NCBI GenBank assembly: GCA_025175895.1 | Contig: CM045988.1 | Span: forward strand, 89,191,137 to 89,255,136 | From: Wurfbainia villosa | Taxonomy: Eukaryota; Streptophyta; Magnoliopsida; Zingiberales; Zingiberaceae | Direction: 5' to 3' | DNA length: 64,000 bases | In this document: positions 43,591 to 55,806 of the stretch, one piece after another | Layout of the letters: the number at the start of each line of letters is the position of its first letter | Numbering within the stretch: position 1 is the stretch's first letter | The notes under the pieces: model-generated | Told to the model about the DNA's origin: nothing | Seen by the model: the letters and a program-made list of their open reading frames with translations, nothing else | Databases searched by the model: none | Made by a program: the position numbers and the translations under genes

Positions 43591-46508
43591 CTATTCTATT
43601 ACGCACATGCCTAATTTTCGTCTCAAGAGACTAAATTCGGCTTCGGGTAGTGGTTTAGTAAATATGTCTGCTAGGTTAGACTTCGAGTCAACATATTCGA
43701 GTTGTATGGAGCCGTTGGCTACATGTTCTCGAATGAAATGGTGTTTTACCTCTATATGCTTTGTTCTTGAATGGCATATAGGGTTCTTAGTTAGATTTAT
43801 CGAACTTATGTTGTCTACAAAAATTTTAGTTTTGGTGAAGTCCAACCTAAAGTCTCGGAGAATGTGCTTCATCCAAAGAAGCTGAGTTACACACTCACCC
43901 ATCGCAACGTATTCGGCTTCGGTGGTAGATAAGGCAACACAATGTTGCTTCCTACTGCACCAACTCACTAGACTTGAGCCGAGTAGTTGACAACAACCAC
44001 TCGTGCTCTTTCTATCGAGTTTACTACCGGCATAATCCGAATCGGAGTAGCCAATTAGTTCGAACTCCGTAGATCTAGGGTACCAAATACCAACGTTAAG
44101 TGTACCCTTAAGATATCTAAGGATACGCTTAACTAGGGTTAGGTGAGACTCCTTAGCACAGGTTTGAAACCTGGCGCACATACTTACTGCGAATAGGATG
44201 TCGGGTCGACTCGCAGTTAAGTATAGGAGACTTCCTATCGCGCTCCTTTAGTACTTTAAGTCAATGGACTTACTTTCTAGGTCTTCTCCTATGTTAACAT
44301 TTATTGCCATTGGGGTGTTTATTACCTTAGCGTCTTGCATTCCAAATCTTTTAATTAACTCCTTAGTGTATTTTTGTTGATATAGGTATATACCATCCTT
44401 AGTTTTTACGAAGAGAGTTGGGTCAACTAAGCCTTGGTTAAACCCTTTTGACTTGAGATGGATTGAAAGTCTCTCGTACCAAGCTCGAGGAGCTTGTTTA
44501 AGTCCATAGAGAGCTTTCTTAAGTTTTAGAACATGGTCGGGTTTATCTAGATTTTCGAATCCGGGGGGTTGGCTAACATAAACTTCTTCTTTAATGTATC
44601 CATTTAGGAATGTCGACTTAACATCCATTTGAAATAGCTTAAATCCTCGATGTGCGGCATAAGCTAGCAACATTCGAATGGATTCGAGTCTAGCTACTGG
44701 GGCATAGGTTTCGTCGTAATCTAAGCCTTCGACTTGACTGAACCCTTTGGCGACTAACCTAGCCTTGTTTCTAACTACTTCACCTTTATCATCAAGCTTA
44801 TTTCTAAACACCCACCTTGTTCCAATTGTCGTTTTGTCTTTAGGTGGTGGTACTAATTCCCACACTTCATTCCTAGTAAATTGAGCTAGCTCTTCTTGCA
44901 TTGCAATAATCCAATCGGGATCAAGAAGAGCTTGTTCAATTGATTTGGGTTCTATCTTTGAAATTAAGGAAATTTGACTAAGGTTCCTATAGGATGCTCT
45001 AGTTCGAACTCCTAGATTAGGATCTCCTATCACTTGATCGATAGGGTGGTTAGTCTGAATCCTAGATTGGGTTGGGTTTGTGTCACCTAATGCTTGATCA
45101 ATGGGGTGACTTGGTTGAACACTAGTTTGACTCGGATCACTTGTCACTTGGTCGACAAGAGAAGTTGGTTGATGTGGATTAGACTCGATCTCAGGGTCAG
45201 AGTTAGGTCTAGTATGAGTAGGCTCGCTAATTGGGGTTGTCAGGGGTTTTGTAGGTTCGTGTCCTTCATCAAATACTACATTGATAGTCTCCTCGACTCT
45301 AAGGGTGTCGTGGTTATATACTCTATAAGCTCGGCTTGTAGTCGAGTATCCTAGAAATATTCCGGTCGTGGTTTTGGATGTAAATTTCCCTAGGTAATCC
45401 TTAGTGTTTAGAATATGTACCTTACACCCAAATACCCTAAAGTACTTGATGTTAGGTATTTTATCGTGATAAATCTCATACGAGGTCTTAAGGTGCCTCT
45501 TTACCATAAGGATCCTATTCTGGACATAGCAAGTCGTGCTAATCTGCCGCCAAAAACCTATCAGGTAGGTTATATTCGTTTAACATGGTCCTAGCGGCTT
45601 CTTGTAGAGTTCGGTTTTTCCGCTCCACTAGACCATTTTGTTGAGGGGTCCTAGGGCAAGAGAATTCATGGTGGTATCCGTTAAGGTTACAGAAGTCGGT
45701 GAACCTTTGATTTTCGAATTCACCACCATGATCGCTTCTAAGTCTTTTAACCTTAAGGTCTTTTTGATTCTCGATTAATTTGAATAGATTGATTAATTGA
45801 TCTAGGGTATCATTTTTATGTTTGATGAACCTAACCCAGGTAAACACGGAGTAGTAAATCAATTATGACTAAGCAATATTGACTTTTATTGAGTGACTTG
45901 GCTCCATGTGAATCGAATAGATCCATATGCAGGAGCTCAAGTACACTTGAGGTTCGTTCTTGGTTAGTTAACTTGTGTTGTGTCCTACGTTGTTTTCCTT
46001 GTTGACAAGCATTACAGATTTTATTAACCAAGTTGTTGAGGTTGGGTAAACCTCTGACTAAGCCACTCTGACTCATCTTGTGGACGAGTCTTGGGTGCGA
46101 GTGACCGAGTCGTCGGTGCCACAACCATGATTCCTCTTCCTGTGTCATAAGACATTTGGCTAAGGATTTGATTAAGTTCATTGTATAAATGTTATTTGTC
46201 CTAGTTCCTTTGAGTATTGTTTTAGCTGTTTCATTTGTTTTAATTACACATTCATTTTCTAAAAATACGACCTTATAGTTATTGTAACAAAATTGGCTTA
46301 CGCTAAGCAGGTTATATTCAAAATTCTCTACAAGTAATACATTTTTAATAACAAAATTAGAGTTAAGCTCGATATCACCTGATCCGATGATTTTGAGCTT
46401 GCCGTTATTCCCAAAGGCTACCGATCCTTGTCGTTTGAATCGAAGCTTTGTGAATTTGAGTTGATCCCCGGTCATGTGTCGGGAGCAACCACTGTCCAAC
46501 ATCCATTG
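43591..46508 (-). pseudogene. Copia-2 pol, RT catalytic segment deleted
   Basis: Protease (46508-46400): WMLDSGCSRHMTG. Integrase: LWHRRLGH, CNACQQGKQ, LLHMDLFDSHG; a frameshift near 45850; then RSDHGGEFENQ and TPQQNGLVERKN, so D, D and E are kept; a second frameshift near 45550. RT frame 45507-44248 (419 codons): GTRWVFRNKLDDKG, QMDVKSTFLNGY, LKQAPRAWYERL, then TLFVKTKDG joins directly to IYLYQQKYTKEL. The segment that should hold YVDD is absent without loss of frame. A TAA near 44247 precedes RNase H (44240-43591): DSDYAGSKLDRKSTSG, ALSTTEAEYVA, DIFTKPLPEAEF, ending LGMCVIE. Inactive for reverse transcription even if the frameshifts were sequencing errors. Confidence 0.92.
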
Positions 46509-47214
46509 ATCCTACACACAAGGTGGTTGGATTGGATGTTAGATTTTTATTTTTAAATTGGTTGTAAGTTGTTAAACCTATGTCATCTCACCCGAGTCTA
46601 TATGATCAAGCATGTTATACTTATGTGTTTTTTGTGAGATGACTCCCAATTAAATTTATTAAGTGGATTTAGGTTTAAGCGATTTTATGTTGAGATGATT
46701 TTCAATTAAATTGATTAAGTGGATTTAGGTTCAAGTAATTAGGATTTAGGTTCAAGTAATTTTATATTGAGATGATTTTCAATTAAGTTGATTAAGTGGA
46801 TTTAGGTTCAAGTAATTTTATGTTGAGATGATTTTCAATTAAGTTTGATTAAGTGGATTTAGGTTCAAGTTAGATTTGGATTTAACCCAAGGCTTGTCAA
46901 GTTTACCTTTTCAAGATCATGGCTTCCAGGTCGTGGCGAGGCACAGGGGCCTTCTTTTATCGGATCATCGACCACTTCCTTAGACAAAGCCATGTTCAAG
47001 AAAATGATGACTTGACTCACCTAAGACTATTTCCTAGTCTAACTAGTTATTTTTGAAAAGAGGCTCCCCGAGGCTCAATCTTTTCGAAGGATTTTAGTTG
47101 GTTATTTGAAAAGAGGCTCCCCGAGGCTCAATCTTTTCGAAGGATTTTTTAGTTGGTTATTTGTGTATTCCAAGTGAGTTAAAAAAACAACAAAAAAAAC
47201 TAAGCATGCAATTT
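46503..47214 (-). other. Non-coding spacer or intron in copia-2
   Basis: 712 bp between the gag-protease linker and the protease, absent from copia-1, where protease follows the linker directly. It contains about four 56-bp tandem units (46640-46880, GATTTAGGTTCAAGTAATTT) and two 53-bp units (47056-47163, GAGGCTCCCCGAGGCTCAAT). On the minus strand it ends CACCTTGTGTGTAG just before GATCAATGGATG, a good splice-acceptor context for the protease frame. Confidence 0.6.
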
Positions 47215-48830
47215 CTAAGTTAAAGCACAAACATGTTTTGTACTGGCTCCCCCTAGACGGTTGAATCGGTTCGGTCTATCCACATAGTGGATTTGGTCCT
47301 TGGGAACCCAGTACGAGTTAGATCCTAGAGTTGAAATCAAAGTGGTCTTAGGGACCCATGCTTGGACACATTTTTTATGTCTACTTACGATTGACATATA
47401 CGACTTATTGGTCGTGTTTGAGCTAAACCCTAGTCCGGCCTTGTTGTACACGGCCCTTTGTGATCCAAGTAGGAGGTCAAGTCCTTTGGATCCCAAAGTA
47501 AACCTTTCCAACGTATTCCTAAGATCTTCGACTTGACTTTTCAAGAGTGAGTTCTCAACCGAGTTTTCAGCGAGTTGAGTCCTTCTCTTGAACTCGACTA
47601 GTCGAAGAGGTTAGAGACCTCGTGTTTGAGAGTTTAACTTCCTCGACGAGTCTCGACCTTGGACTCGGACTTAGCTAACTTCCTAGACAAAAACCTAAGT
47701 ATTATGTAAAGTATTAAATAAAGTTCGACTCACCTTAAGGGTATCTTTTGAGCGGATGCGTGTCAGTGGCTTGACTTGAAGGTAACCGTGGTCAGAATCA
47801 TCCTCGGTTGACTCAAGTTGGGTTCGGTCTCGTGTCGACTCAATTGATTTCGCCATGAAGGCGTGGTCTTCGTCTTCTTGGATGGCCTTCTTCCCATGTC
47901 GCGTTGAGGGCCTTCTTGTGCTTAGGTCCTTGGTGGTTGAGCTTGGGGCACTTTCGGACTTGATATGTCCAAACTGTTACACTCATAACACCTAATATTA
48001 GAACTTTTAGGTTTACCTTGGTTGGGTCGAGTCGTGGTTGCTTTCGTCCCTTGGCTATTCTTGAGCTAGGTTCATTAGTTCGGTGATCAATTCGGGTCAA
48101 CTTCTTCTTGGACTCGTCTTCCTCCTCGGTTGGTGGTGGCTTGCTTGCGATTTTCTTCTTCTTTGAACCTGCAAATAAAGGCTATACCCCTCTCGGGTTC
48201 CGAGTTGGATTGTTCATGTAATTCGAAATCGGAAATGAGTTCATCTAACCTAATTTTAGAAAGATCCTTGGAGACCTTGTAGGCATCGACCATGGATGCC
48301 CACAAGGTAGTCCTCGGAAAAGAGTTTAGAACATACCTTATAAGGTCGCGGTTTTCGACCTTTTGCCCGATTGCGTGTAAGTTGTTGACGATGTCCTGGA
48401 CACGGGCGAGGAGTTGCGTCGCAGATTAGTGTTCCTGCATTTTTAGTGTGTACAATTTATTGAATAACAAATCACGCTTACATACCTTGGCTTGATCCGA
48501 TCCTTCGTGTAACTCGATTAGTTTAGTCCAAAGATCCTTTGCGCTTATGAAGGGGCCGACGCGATTTAACTCCTCCTTGGATAGGCCGCATTGGAGGATT
48601 TGTGTTGCCTTGGCATCGGCTTCGACTTGTCGTTTTGTTGCAACGGTCCATTGATCATAATCCAAGGAGTCACCCACTTCATTAGTCGGAAGTGTGAAAC
48701 CCGTTTGGATTATGATCCACATCTCGAGTTGGGTTTTGTTAAAGCATTCCATCCGACCCTTCCAATAACGGAAGTCATCTCCGTTATAAAGCGGAGGTCG
48801 GACGGTGCTAAAACCCTCGAGATGGGCCAT
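47215..48830 (-). pseudogene. Copia-2 gag and linker
   Basis: It starts at 48830 with MAHLEGFSTVRPPLYNG and YWKGRMECF. The first frame (to 48426) has the UBN2-type block LWTKLIELHEGSDQ. A frameshift follows, then WASMVDAYKVSKDLS and DELISDFELHEQ (48305-48087). The zinc knuckle near 47940-47990 is split over two frames by a one-base change (CYEC in one frame, CPKLNHQ in the other). The linker 47544-47215 holds VEDLRNTLERFTLGS and WVPKDQIHYV, matching WVPKACIFHVV of copia-1. It has several frameshifts. Confidence 0.8.
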
Positions 48831-49017
48831 TGAAACAAAAAGACAAAAGAGACGAACCAAAAGCTAGCAAAGACAAAAACTCAAAAACATGTACCAAGAC
48901 TCGCGTCTTGGATTAGTAATCTTGAGAGAGAATTTAACAAAAAAATAAATAGAAATAAACATAATTAAAAGAAAATAAATCTGTAAAAAGCTAGATTGGT
49001 GGTTTCACCAAATCTTA

Positions 49018-49038
49018 GCAACCCCGCTCGATACCAAT
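49018..49038 (-). other. Primer site of copia-2
   Basis: The minus strand after the 5' LTR reads ATTGGTATCGAGCGGGGTTG. It agrees with the tRNA-iMet site TGGTATCAGAGC except for a missing A after TGGTATC. Confidence 0.7.
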
Positions 49039-50134
49039 TGTTGGATCGATTTGGCGCTAGAGGGGGTGAATAGCGCTAAGAAAAAAAAACTTTTCGTAAT
49101 CGTTCGAATTGGCACGAGTAAACGCAGCGGAAAGATAGCAATAAATAAATAAAAACACGAGGGGTTTTTACTTGGTTCGTAGCCTACGGCTACTACTCCA
49201 AGGCCCTAATGGTCCTTGACCACGCACGGAGGGCAAATATTAAACGAACTCCTTCTCGATAGAGATAGGAGTTAAGCGAATACAAAAACTCAATAAAGAT
49301 TCAAGGTAGAGGGACACTCCCCCTCTCCTTGATATGATTTAAAGCTTGAAAATAAAGACAACTTATACAAAATTAAAGATTATACCGACGACTTCAAGGA
49401 TTGGAGGTTGAAGCTTTAGTCGTCGTCTCGGCAGTGCTTCGTCGTAGGGATGTCGGAGAGTCGGAGCGTATCGGAAGCACTTGGAAGCTTTTGAATTGAT
49501 GAAAAACCCTAGGTTTGGCCCTCCTTTTATAGCCTTTAAGCCCCTCAATGAATGGGTCTTCAACCAATCACAAATGGGCACAAAACTCCTTGAAAAATGG
49601 TGATAAAGCTTGACTCCTCGAGGCTGATTTTTGACCACCGGTTGAACTGGCCGGGTTGAATCACGGTTGAATCGCCGGTTGAATGCCGCCACGGTTGAAC
49701 TGGCCGGTTGAACTGGCAGCCATGATTTTTTACTAAAAAAGGAGTTTAGCTCAAAATACAAGTGAATTCGACGGCCACTTGCCGTCCGATCTCAACATAG
49801 ACCTTCCATGGGAAGTCTTGGGTTGGATCGTCGCCTAAGGACGTCCCCGTACAAAGGACACGACCTCACTTACGCTTGCACACACGAGCTTACCTCGATA
49901 CTTACTTGTCGCTTTTGCTTCCGGCCTTCCACTCGATTCCTTCGGCTCCCTCCGAAGTAACTCGAGTGTCGCCCGACCACCGCGGCTTCCTCCGGGTGTC
50001 GCTAGCCTTCAGCTCCAGCATTGAGACTTTTCTGCACACTTGATTTAGCTCGTGAGATAACAATATAAGCTTAACTTTGTATCGTTTGCTATAATCAAAA
50101 CATAGGTTCGACTTAGGTGCCCACTGCACCAACA
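49039..50134 (-). repeat. 5' LTR of copia-2
   Basis: 1096 bp. Near-identical to 41651-42714 except for clusters of small differences around 49430-49490 and 49640-49700, in the GCCGGTTGAAC repeats, and in the last 250 bp. Confidence 0.9.
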
Positions 50135-50139
50135 CTATA

Positions 50140-51916
50140 GACATATCCTTACGGATAGTTGGATTGTTGGAGCGTTGGTATACTAGGACTCTCGGATGTA
50201 CCTATAATCCGAGAGTATTCGGATGTAGTTACGGATGAACTTTCGGGCTGGTCACTGCATGGGCAGGTGGAATATCCGATTGAGGTGATTTCGGGAATAG
50301 TCCTGATATTGGGGACCTCATACCGGGAGATGATTTTATGGGTATCAATGTTGCTAAACACTATGGGAGATTTATCTGCCTCAGTGTTTCTTCTTGAGAA
50401 GACTTGTAACTCTTTGTTAGAAGAGAGTCAGACTTTGAGGTTATGCATCGATTATCGATGATTGGAATGCAGTAATTGGGAATGAGTATCCTTCGTGGTG
50501 GATAGAGGATTTGTTTAGATCAGCTAAATAACACCTATGTATACCCTAGGGTTGATCTACGACTGGAGGGTTGATATTGTAGTGACTTAGTGTCATACAA
50601 TTATCATTGTCGGTGTGATGATTGAGCTATCTGTAGCTTAGAGTAAAAGGATGCAGGTGTGTAGAAGATGACATTTCATACTTGGTATGAATTTTAGGAG
50701 ATGATTGATAATGTCGTTAGACCTATCGACGATTTAGTCATTCATGGACTTGAGAAATCAAGTACTCTTGGAGTATTTGAGATCGATTGTCATCATATAT
50801 GTGGAGGATATATTTTTGAGACATATTCACGATCTTAAGGGAAGTTATGTTTCCCTAGATTGATTTGGTGTTTACTAGAGATAAGAATAGGATGTTCTAG
50901 CGATACTATATCGCCGACTTGTTGGACTAAGAAGGTGATGGAAATCACTTGGTCGGAAGTTTGGGAAGCTAGGTTTCAAGGCCTAGAAGGTGACTGACTT
51001 TTGGGTGATGTAATCATCAGATATGGATGGAAAGGTATTATCGTAGATGCATCATGTCAAAGATTAGGAGCGATCCTGATGCAGTTGAATGAGATGTATA
51101 TTATGTGTATGCTGGTTGAGAAACTAGCGAGATTAGTCATTATAGTCTTCCAGTTACTTTCAGTTCTGGGTGATATAATGAATTTTGGAATAGTAGATTG
51201 GTTTCTCTTGTGAGAAAGTAATTCTCCGTTTCCGAGGAGAATAGTGGGTTACAGAGTTGTATTTCGATTTAGGAAGAGTTGTTTCAGGAGACTCTTCATT
51301 CGAGAGTGATGATTTATTCGGAGTGTATTCGAAAATAGTGAGTATTGAGATGTTCATGTTGGTGGAACGATATATGGGACATGATTGATTTCGTAATTTG
51401 ATGTTGGGTATTGCCAACAAGCAAAGGTGGAATATTGTGATCGGTAGGGTTACGTACCGTGATGAAGTGAGAGCCTAGTACGTTAGACTGTGTTGGGAGA
51501 TTATCTAGAATTCGGAAAGGACTTGATCAGATTTGGGTAGTCGATGATCAATTAGCTAGGTCCGCTCATTTTCTTCCGAGCCGTAAGATGGACTTCGTTG
51601 GATCGCTTGATGGAATTATATCCATGGAGTAACCTTGAGTATCATTTCTGATAGTGATTCATGATTCACCTTACGATTCTGGCAAAGTTTTCCATCGGTT
51701 ACGGGTATAGAGCTCCACTCTGGTATAGTTATTTACCTTTTAATAGGTCGGTTGAGAGTGTATATAAGAGCTGGAAATAAAATATTCGAGCTCAGTACCT
51801 CACTTAGTCACTTGAGGTGTGACTTTGCTCCAGATACTTGAGATGGTTGTTGTGACATCTCATACTCGTACATGAGTCGGGAATTTGGGGACCAAATTTT
51901 TATTAGTGGGGGAGAA
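50140..51916 (+). pseudogene. Gypsy-1 pol remnant and purine tract
   Basis: Degenerate chromovirus pol in scattered pieces. RT start (50190-50300): VPIIREYSDVVTDELSGW...VEYPIEVISG. RT motif region (50440-50460): LRLCIDYR. Decayed RT core with PIDDLVIHG near 50730, a possible trace of the catalytic FIDD box. RNase H-like (51030-51090): IIVDASCQRLGAILMQ. Integrase (51525-51700): IWVVDDQLARSAHFLP-like and GVTLSIISDSDS pieces in different frames. Stretches between motifs are shortened; the segment holding the conserved MPFGLTNAP block is missing. ATTAGTGGGGGAGAA at 51902-51916 is the purine tract. No functional frame remains. Confidence 0.7.
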
Positions 51917-54900
51917 TGTAAGATACGAAAAAAAAACCGTGTAGGAATTCACAGAAATTTTTCCGGATTCAAAAGGAGTCCATACGAGGAAGATGTAAGT
52001 TTGAATGGGTGGTTAGGTTGGCTTGAGTTAACTCGGACTAAACCTGGGTTAGACTTGAGTTGACTGAACACATTCCACCAGCCTTAAAGGACCCGAACCC
52101 GGTTTGCAAATCGCTGATTTCGATTTCTTTCTCCCTTCTCCGCGCGACTTCCTCTGTTCCCGATCTGATCCTTTTTCGTCCCCGATTCTTTCTCAGCCGA
52201 TTTCTCCTCTCTTCAACCTTCCGCCACCGTGAGTTCGAGCTGCTGCCGACCTCCCATCTGCCGTCGTCGACCGCTTATTCGAGAGGCCAACTCGACGATG
52301 TCTTCACCGGTGAAGCTGAGATCAGTCATCGCCCTTTTCATCGCATCGCGAGGATGGTCCGGCTGCCGCTTGAATCCAGCTTGTCGTTGATATCTCTGCC
52401 GACGACGAGGGAAGATGGATCAACTTTGTTGACATCGCAATTGGGTAAGCACTGGTATCGCAATTTTTCCTCTTCCTAAATTGTGATCCTGGTTTTTCCT
52501 TTGCTCTTCCTCTCGATCGCAACCTCGCTTTCAGCCAGCGCCGTCGCGAGCTCAGCTGTTTCCGATCGTCATCTCTCCTGATTTCGTCTTCATCGCCGCT
52601 GCCACCTGAGCTCGACTGGTCACCGTAGCCCATCCTTTTCCTGTGCCCTTGTGGCGTTGTCACTGTCTTTGAGTTCTCCCCGTGAGCTCGATCACAGCGA
52701 GCTCATCCTCGCCGAGAGTTGGATCGAGTGTGACCTCCCTTCCCTTTGATCATGATCTTCCATTTCTAGACCTCCATCGCCGACTGTGAGCTAGGATTTA
52801 TGAGTTTCTGTCGAGATTTGGGTAAGCGATTGATTTTTTCCCTTGATTTGGATGAAATCCTTGGTTGTGAGCCTCTTTTTAGTAGAGTTGTGATGTTGGA
52901 GTAGGTTTCGTCGGTGATTGTCAGTGGAGATCTAGGACAGGTAAGGTTGTATACTTTTGTTGTTTACAATAATAAGTTATGTATCTCGATGGCTTGCTGT
53001 TGATGTGGTTGTATCTGGGCTTGATTTCAGTGAGTTTCTCCACTTGATTTCTATCTGTGCAGATCGGTTGTCGTCGGTATCAAGAGGAAGTTGTGGCAGG
53101 ATTTCTTTCACCCTGTTTCCTCTGTGTTGGGATTATAGTGTGGTCGACGGCTAATTGGTGGTGTATTGATGAGATGTGAGCTCAGTTATGGGAATTGGCA
53201 CGCGTTTGTGTGGAAGCAGAGATTTTCCTTGTGGATCTAATTTGGCAGTGCAAGGTAAGGTTGTTGGGTGATATTGTGAGTAATTTCTGCATTTTGTTGA
53301 TCTTGGAGGTTGTATTCAGTTTAACTGGATTGAGCAAAGATTTTGGTTGAATAAATCTGATTGTTCCAGATGGGATATCTATGCTCGAATTGAGGGGACT
53401 ACGTTGGGTAAGCTGGGTTAGTTCATATCAAACTCTTGTAAGTTTATCCGGAAGCTGTGTTGATGAAATTGGACTAGGTAAGTTTGATTTGAGATTTGAT
53501 ATCATCATTGGACTTATGATAGTACTTGTCAATGATGTATGTTGATTTTAGGACTTTGATTAGTGATGGAGGCTCGTATGCATGGACAGCTAGCCGGGCT
53601 ACATAGCAGGTGGGTAATATCTACCTGGTCCGGTAGTTTTGATCAAATTCTAGTGCATGAATTTGGATATATGTTTATACCTGTTTACCTTAAATCCACT
53701 CTTATTTAATCATATGCTTGTACTGCCTTGACCTTTGAAATATATACTCTGTTACTCATTGATTATCTAGCACGGATAGGAACTATAAACCCTATTATGT
53801 ATTAGCTGATGGATGTTCAGTAAGTACAAGTGGTTAGGATTATCTTTGTGACCTCAGATTGGGTTACTGGGTTACATCACTAGGGCTAGGTGATGGATTG
53901 GATTATGGAGTGGATTGTTATCTCATATCCGTATTAGTGGTGCATCTATGGTGGATCTAGTTGTCTGTGCATAGATAAGTGTGTGGTTGTCAGTATGTGA
54001 CCATGGACTAGAGGTCCTAGCGTGATGGTATATCCATTATGGATTGTGTGCTTGTGTATGGTTATATGGACGGTCGATTGTATATCGCTACTGACTAGAG
54101 GTCTTGATGGTATATCCATTATGGATTGTGTGTCTGTGTATGGTTACATGGACGGTCGATTATATATCGCTACTGACTAGAGGTCTTAGCGGGGTGGACT
54201 GTCAGATGAGTATGACTCTTTGTACGATAGAGAGAGTCTTGTGGATTGTAGTCCTTGCATAGTTGACTTTTGGTTAACCAGGACTCCCCGTGGGATAGGG
54301 AGTGTGGCGAGGATACATGTATGGAGCTATGCATCATTACATTGCATGCATGTTGTTGACTGGGTCTCCCTTGTGGTTGAGACGGGTCGTCAGTCATCCT
54401 GCCTCCCCGGCCACTCGGGGTAGTGGTAGCAAGGTTGAGGGCAGAGCATTGGATGTGTCACGCTCGGCCACTATATATACGGTGGTAGCAGGAGATGCGC
54501 ACCTGGCCACTATGCAGAGTGGTGTTAGCACTCGCCCACTATAGACGGTGGTTGTGTGACGTGCAGTTGTCCTGTGTGCGGCGCTTGACTACTCATGGGT
54601 AGGGATGGCGTGGCTTGCAGCAGGGGCCCCTAGGAGTAGTTAGCTTTTTACGCTTATACGCTACTCAGTCATACTACTCAACTCGGCCACTCGAGAGTAG
54701 TGGTAGCTGGAGTCGGGCTAGTTGTCATTGTCGTGCCACCCTGGCCACTCTGGGGTCGTGGTTGGACGGGTCCGCAGACAGTGACCATGCATATGCATTG
54801 CTGATATATATGTATGCATGTATTTGATATATGTTTTACATATGCCTGTGAGATGCTGCATTTGATTGAGCTATGATTGTTGCATATGGTTGTTCATCAT

Positions 54901-55806
54901 GATACATGTCATCTGCATTTTATATACTGCTATGTGTTGAGCATGATACATGCGTTGATTCAGACTGTTATATGCATTTGATTTGCATCATGTCATTGTG
55001 TGGTATGGACCGGGTTGTTATTACAGGTGATCATATACTGTTCATATGTTGGAGTATTGGTCAGGTATGGGATTGACTTGGTACGTTATATGAGTTATGT
55101 TATTGTAAATCTGTTCAGGATGATCTAACATCTGGTGTTACAGACCATCAGGTACATTGGTACATTACTTCATGTTCAGTTGATCAGTTTAGTATATACA
55201 CTGAGTATGACTTTACTGTAGTTACTTGTTATTAGAGTTGGATAGGACTGTATGTCTATTGGACTCATGTTGTATACCTGTAGATCTTCACATGTATACT
55301 TGTAGATCTATCCTTATATGTTGTTCATGCACTTTCTACATATTTTCCCTGAGTTTATACTCACCACCCCGGGACCCTGGGCTTCCTGTCGCCCAGGTAA
55401 CAGGTAGAAGATTCCTTAGACGTTCGGAGCTCCTCCAGCTGATCCCATCTCACATCGGATGGATGGATATGTTTTCCGTATTGTTGTATTACTATGGATT
55501 GTTGTTTTGGGGTCTTTACCCTGTATGGTTTCCGTAGTTGTGATATACGGATGTGTTGTATGTATTTGGTCTTTGATTCGATTTCTGTTATGATTCTTGT
55601 CATGTCAAGTCACTCCGGAGTGCACAGTTGGGTCCTTGTATTTTGTTTTATCTGTATTATGTTTTCGCTGTGTTTGATATGTTGATATCATTATGTTATA
55701 TTGTTGTTGTGGGCCTACGGGCCTTGTATTAACCCGATATGTTGCCACATACAGGGGAGATGTCGTTCGTTTGCTTTTCGGCACGGTATACTCTCGGGGC
55801 GTGACA
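51917..55806 (+). repeat. 3' LTR of gypsy-1
   Basis: 3890 bp, from TGTAAGATACGA to CGGGGCGTGACA, followed by TAACA. It matches 35919-39755 closely. It keeps hairpin-array stems that are damaged in the 5' LTR. Confidence 0.9.

Larger units (their letters stand above)
41651..50134 (-). mobile_element. Copia-2 LTR retrotransposon (SIRE-like)
   Basis: An 8484-bp element with perfect target duplications CTATA at 41646-41650 and 50135-50139, the deepest level of the nest. LTRs 41651-42714 and 49039-50134 are nearly identical over their first 380 bp, so insertion was recent. Order on the minus strand: 5' LTR, primer site, gag, linker, a 700-bp non-coding spacer, protease, integrase, RT with an internal deletion, RNase H, purine tract, 3' LTR. 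Domain sequences are clearly related to copia-1 but form another family. Confidence 0.92.
35919..55806 (+). mobile_element. Gypsy-1, long-LTR chromovirus-like element
   Basis: A 19.9-kb span with LTRs 35919-39755 and 51917-55806 and perfect target duplications TAACA at 35914-35918 and 55807-55811. It contains copia-2 (41651-50134), so its own length is about 11.4 kb, of which the two LTRs make up 7.7 kb and the internal part only about 3.7 kb. The tRNA-iMet primer site and purine tract are intact. The LTR end GGGGTGTGACA followed by TGGTATCAGAG is usual in plant chromoviruses (Tekay/Del-like). The internal region keeps only decayed traces of gag, RT, RNase H and integrase. It is inserted in the TNP2 gene of the CACTA element. 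Confidence 0.9.
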
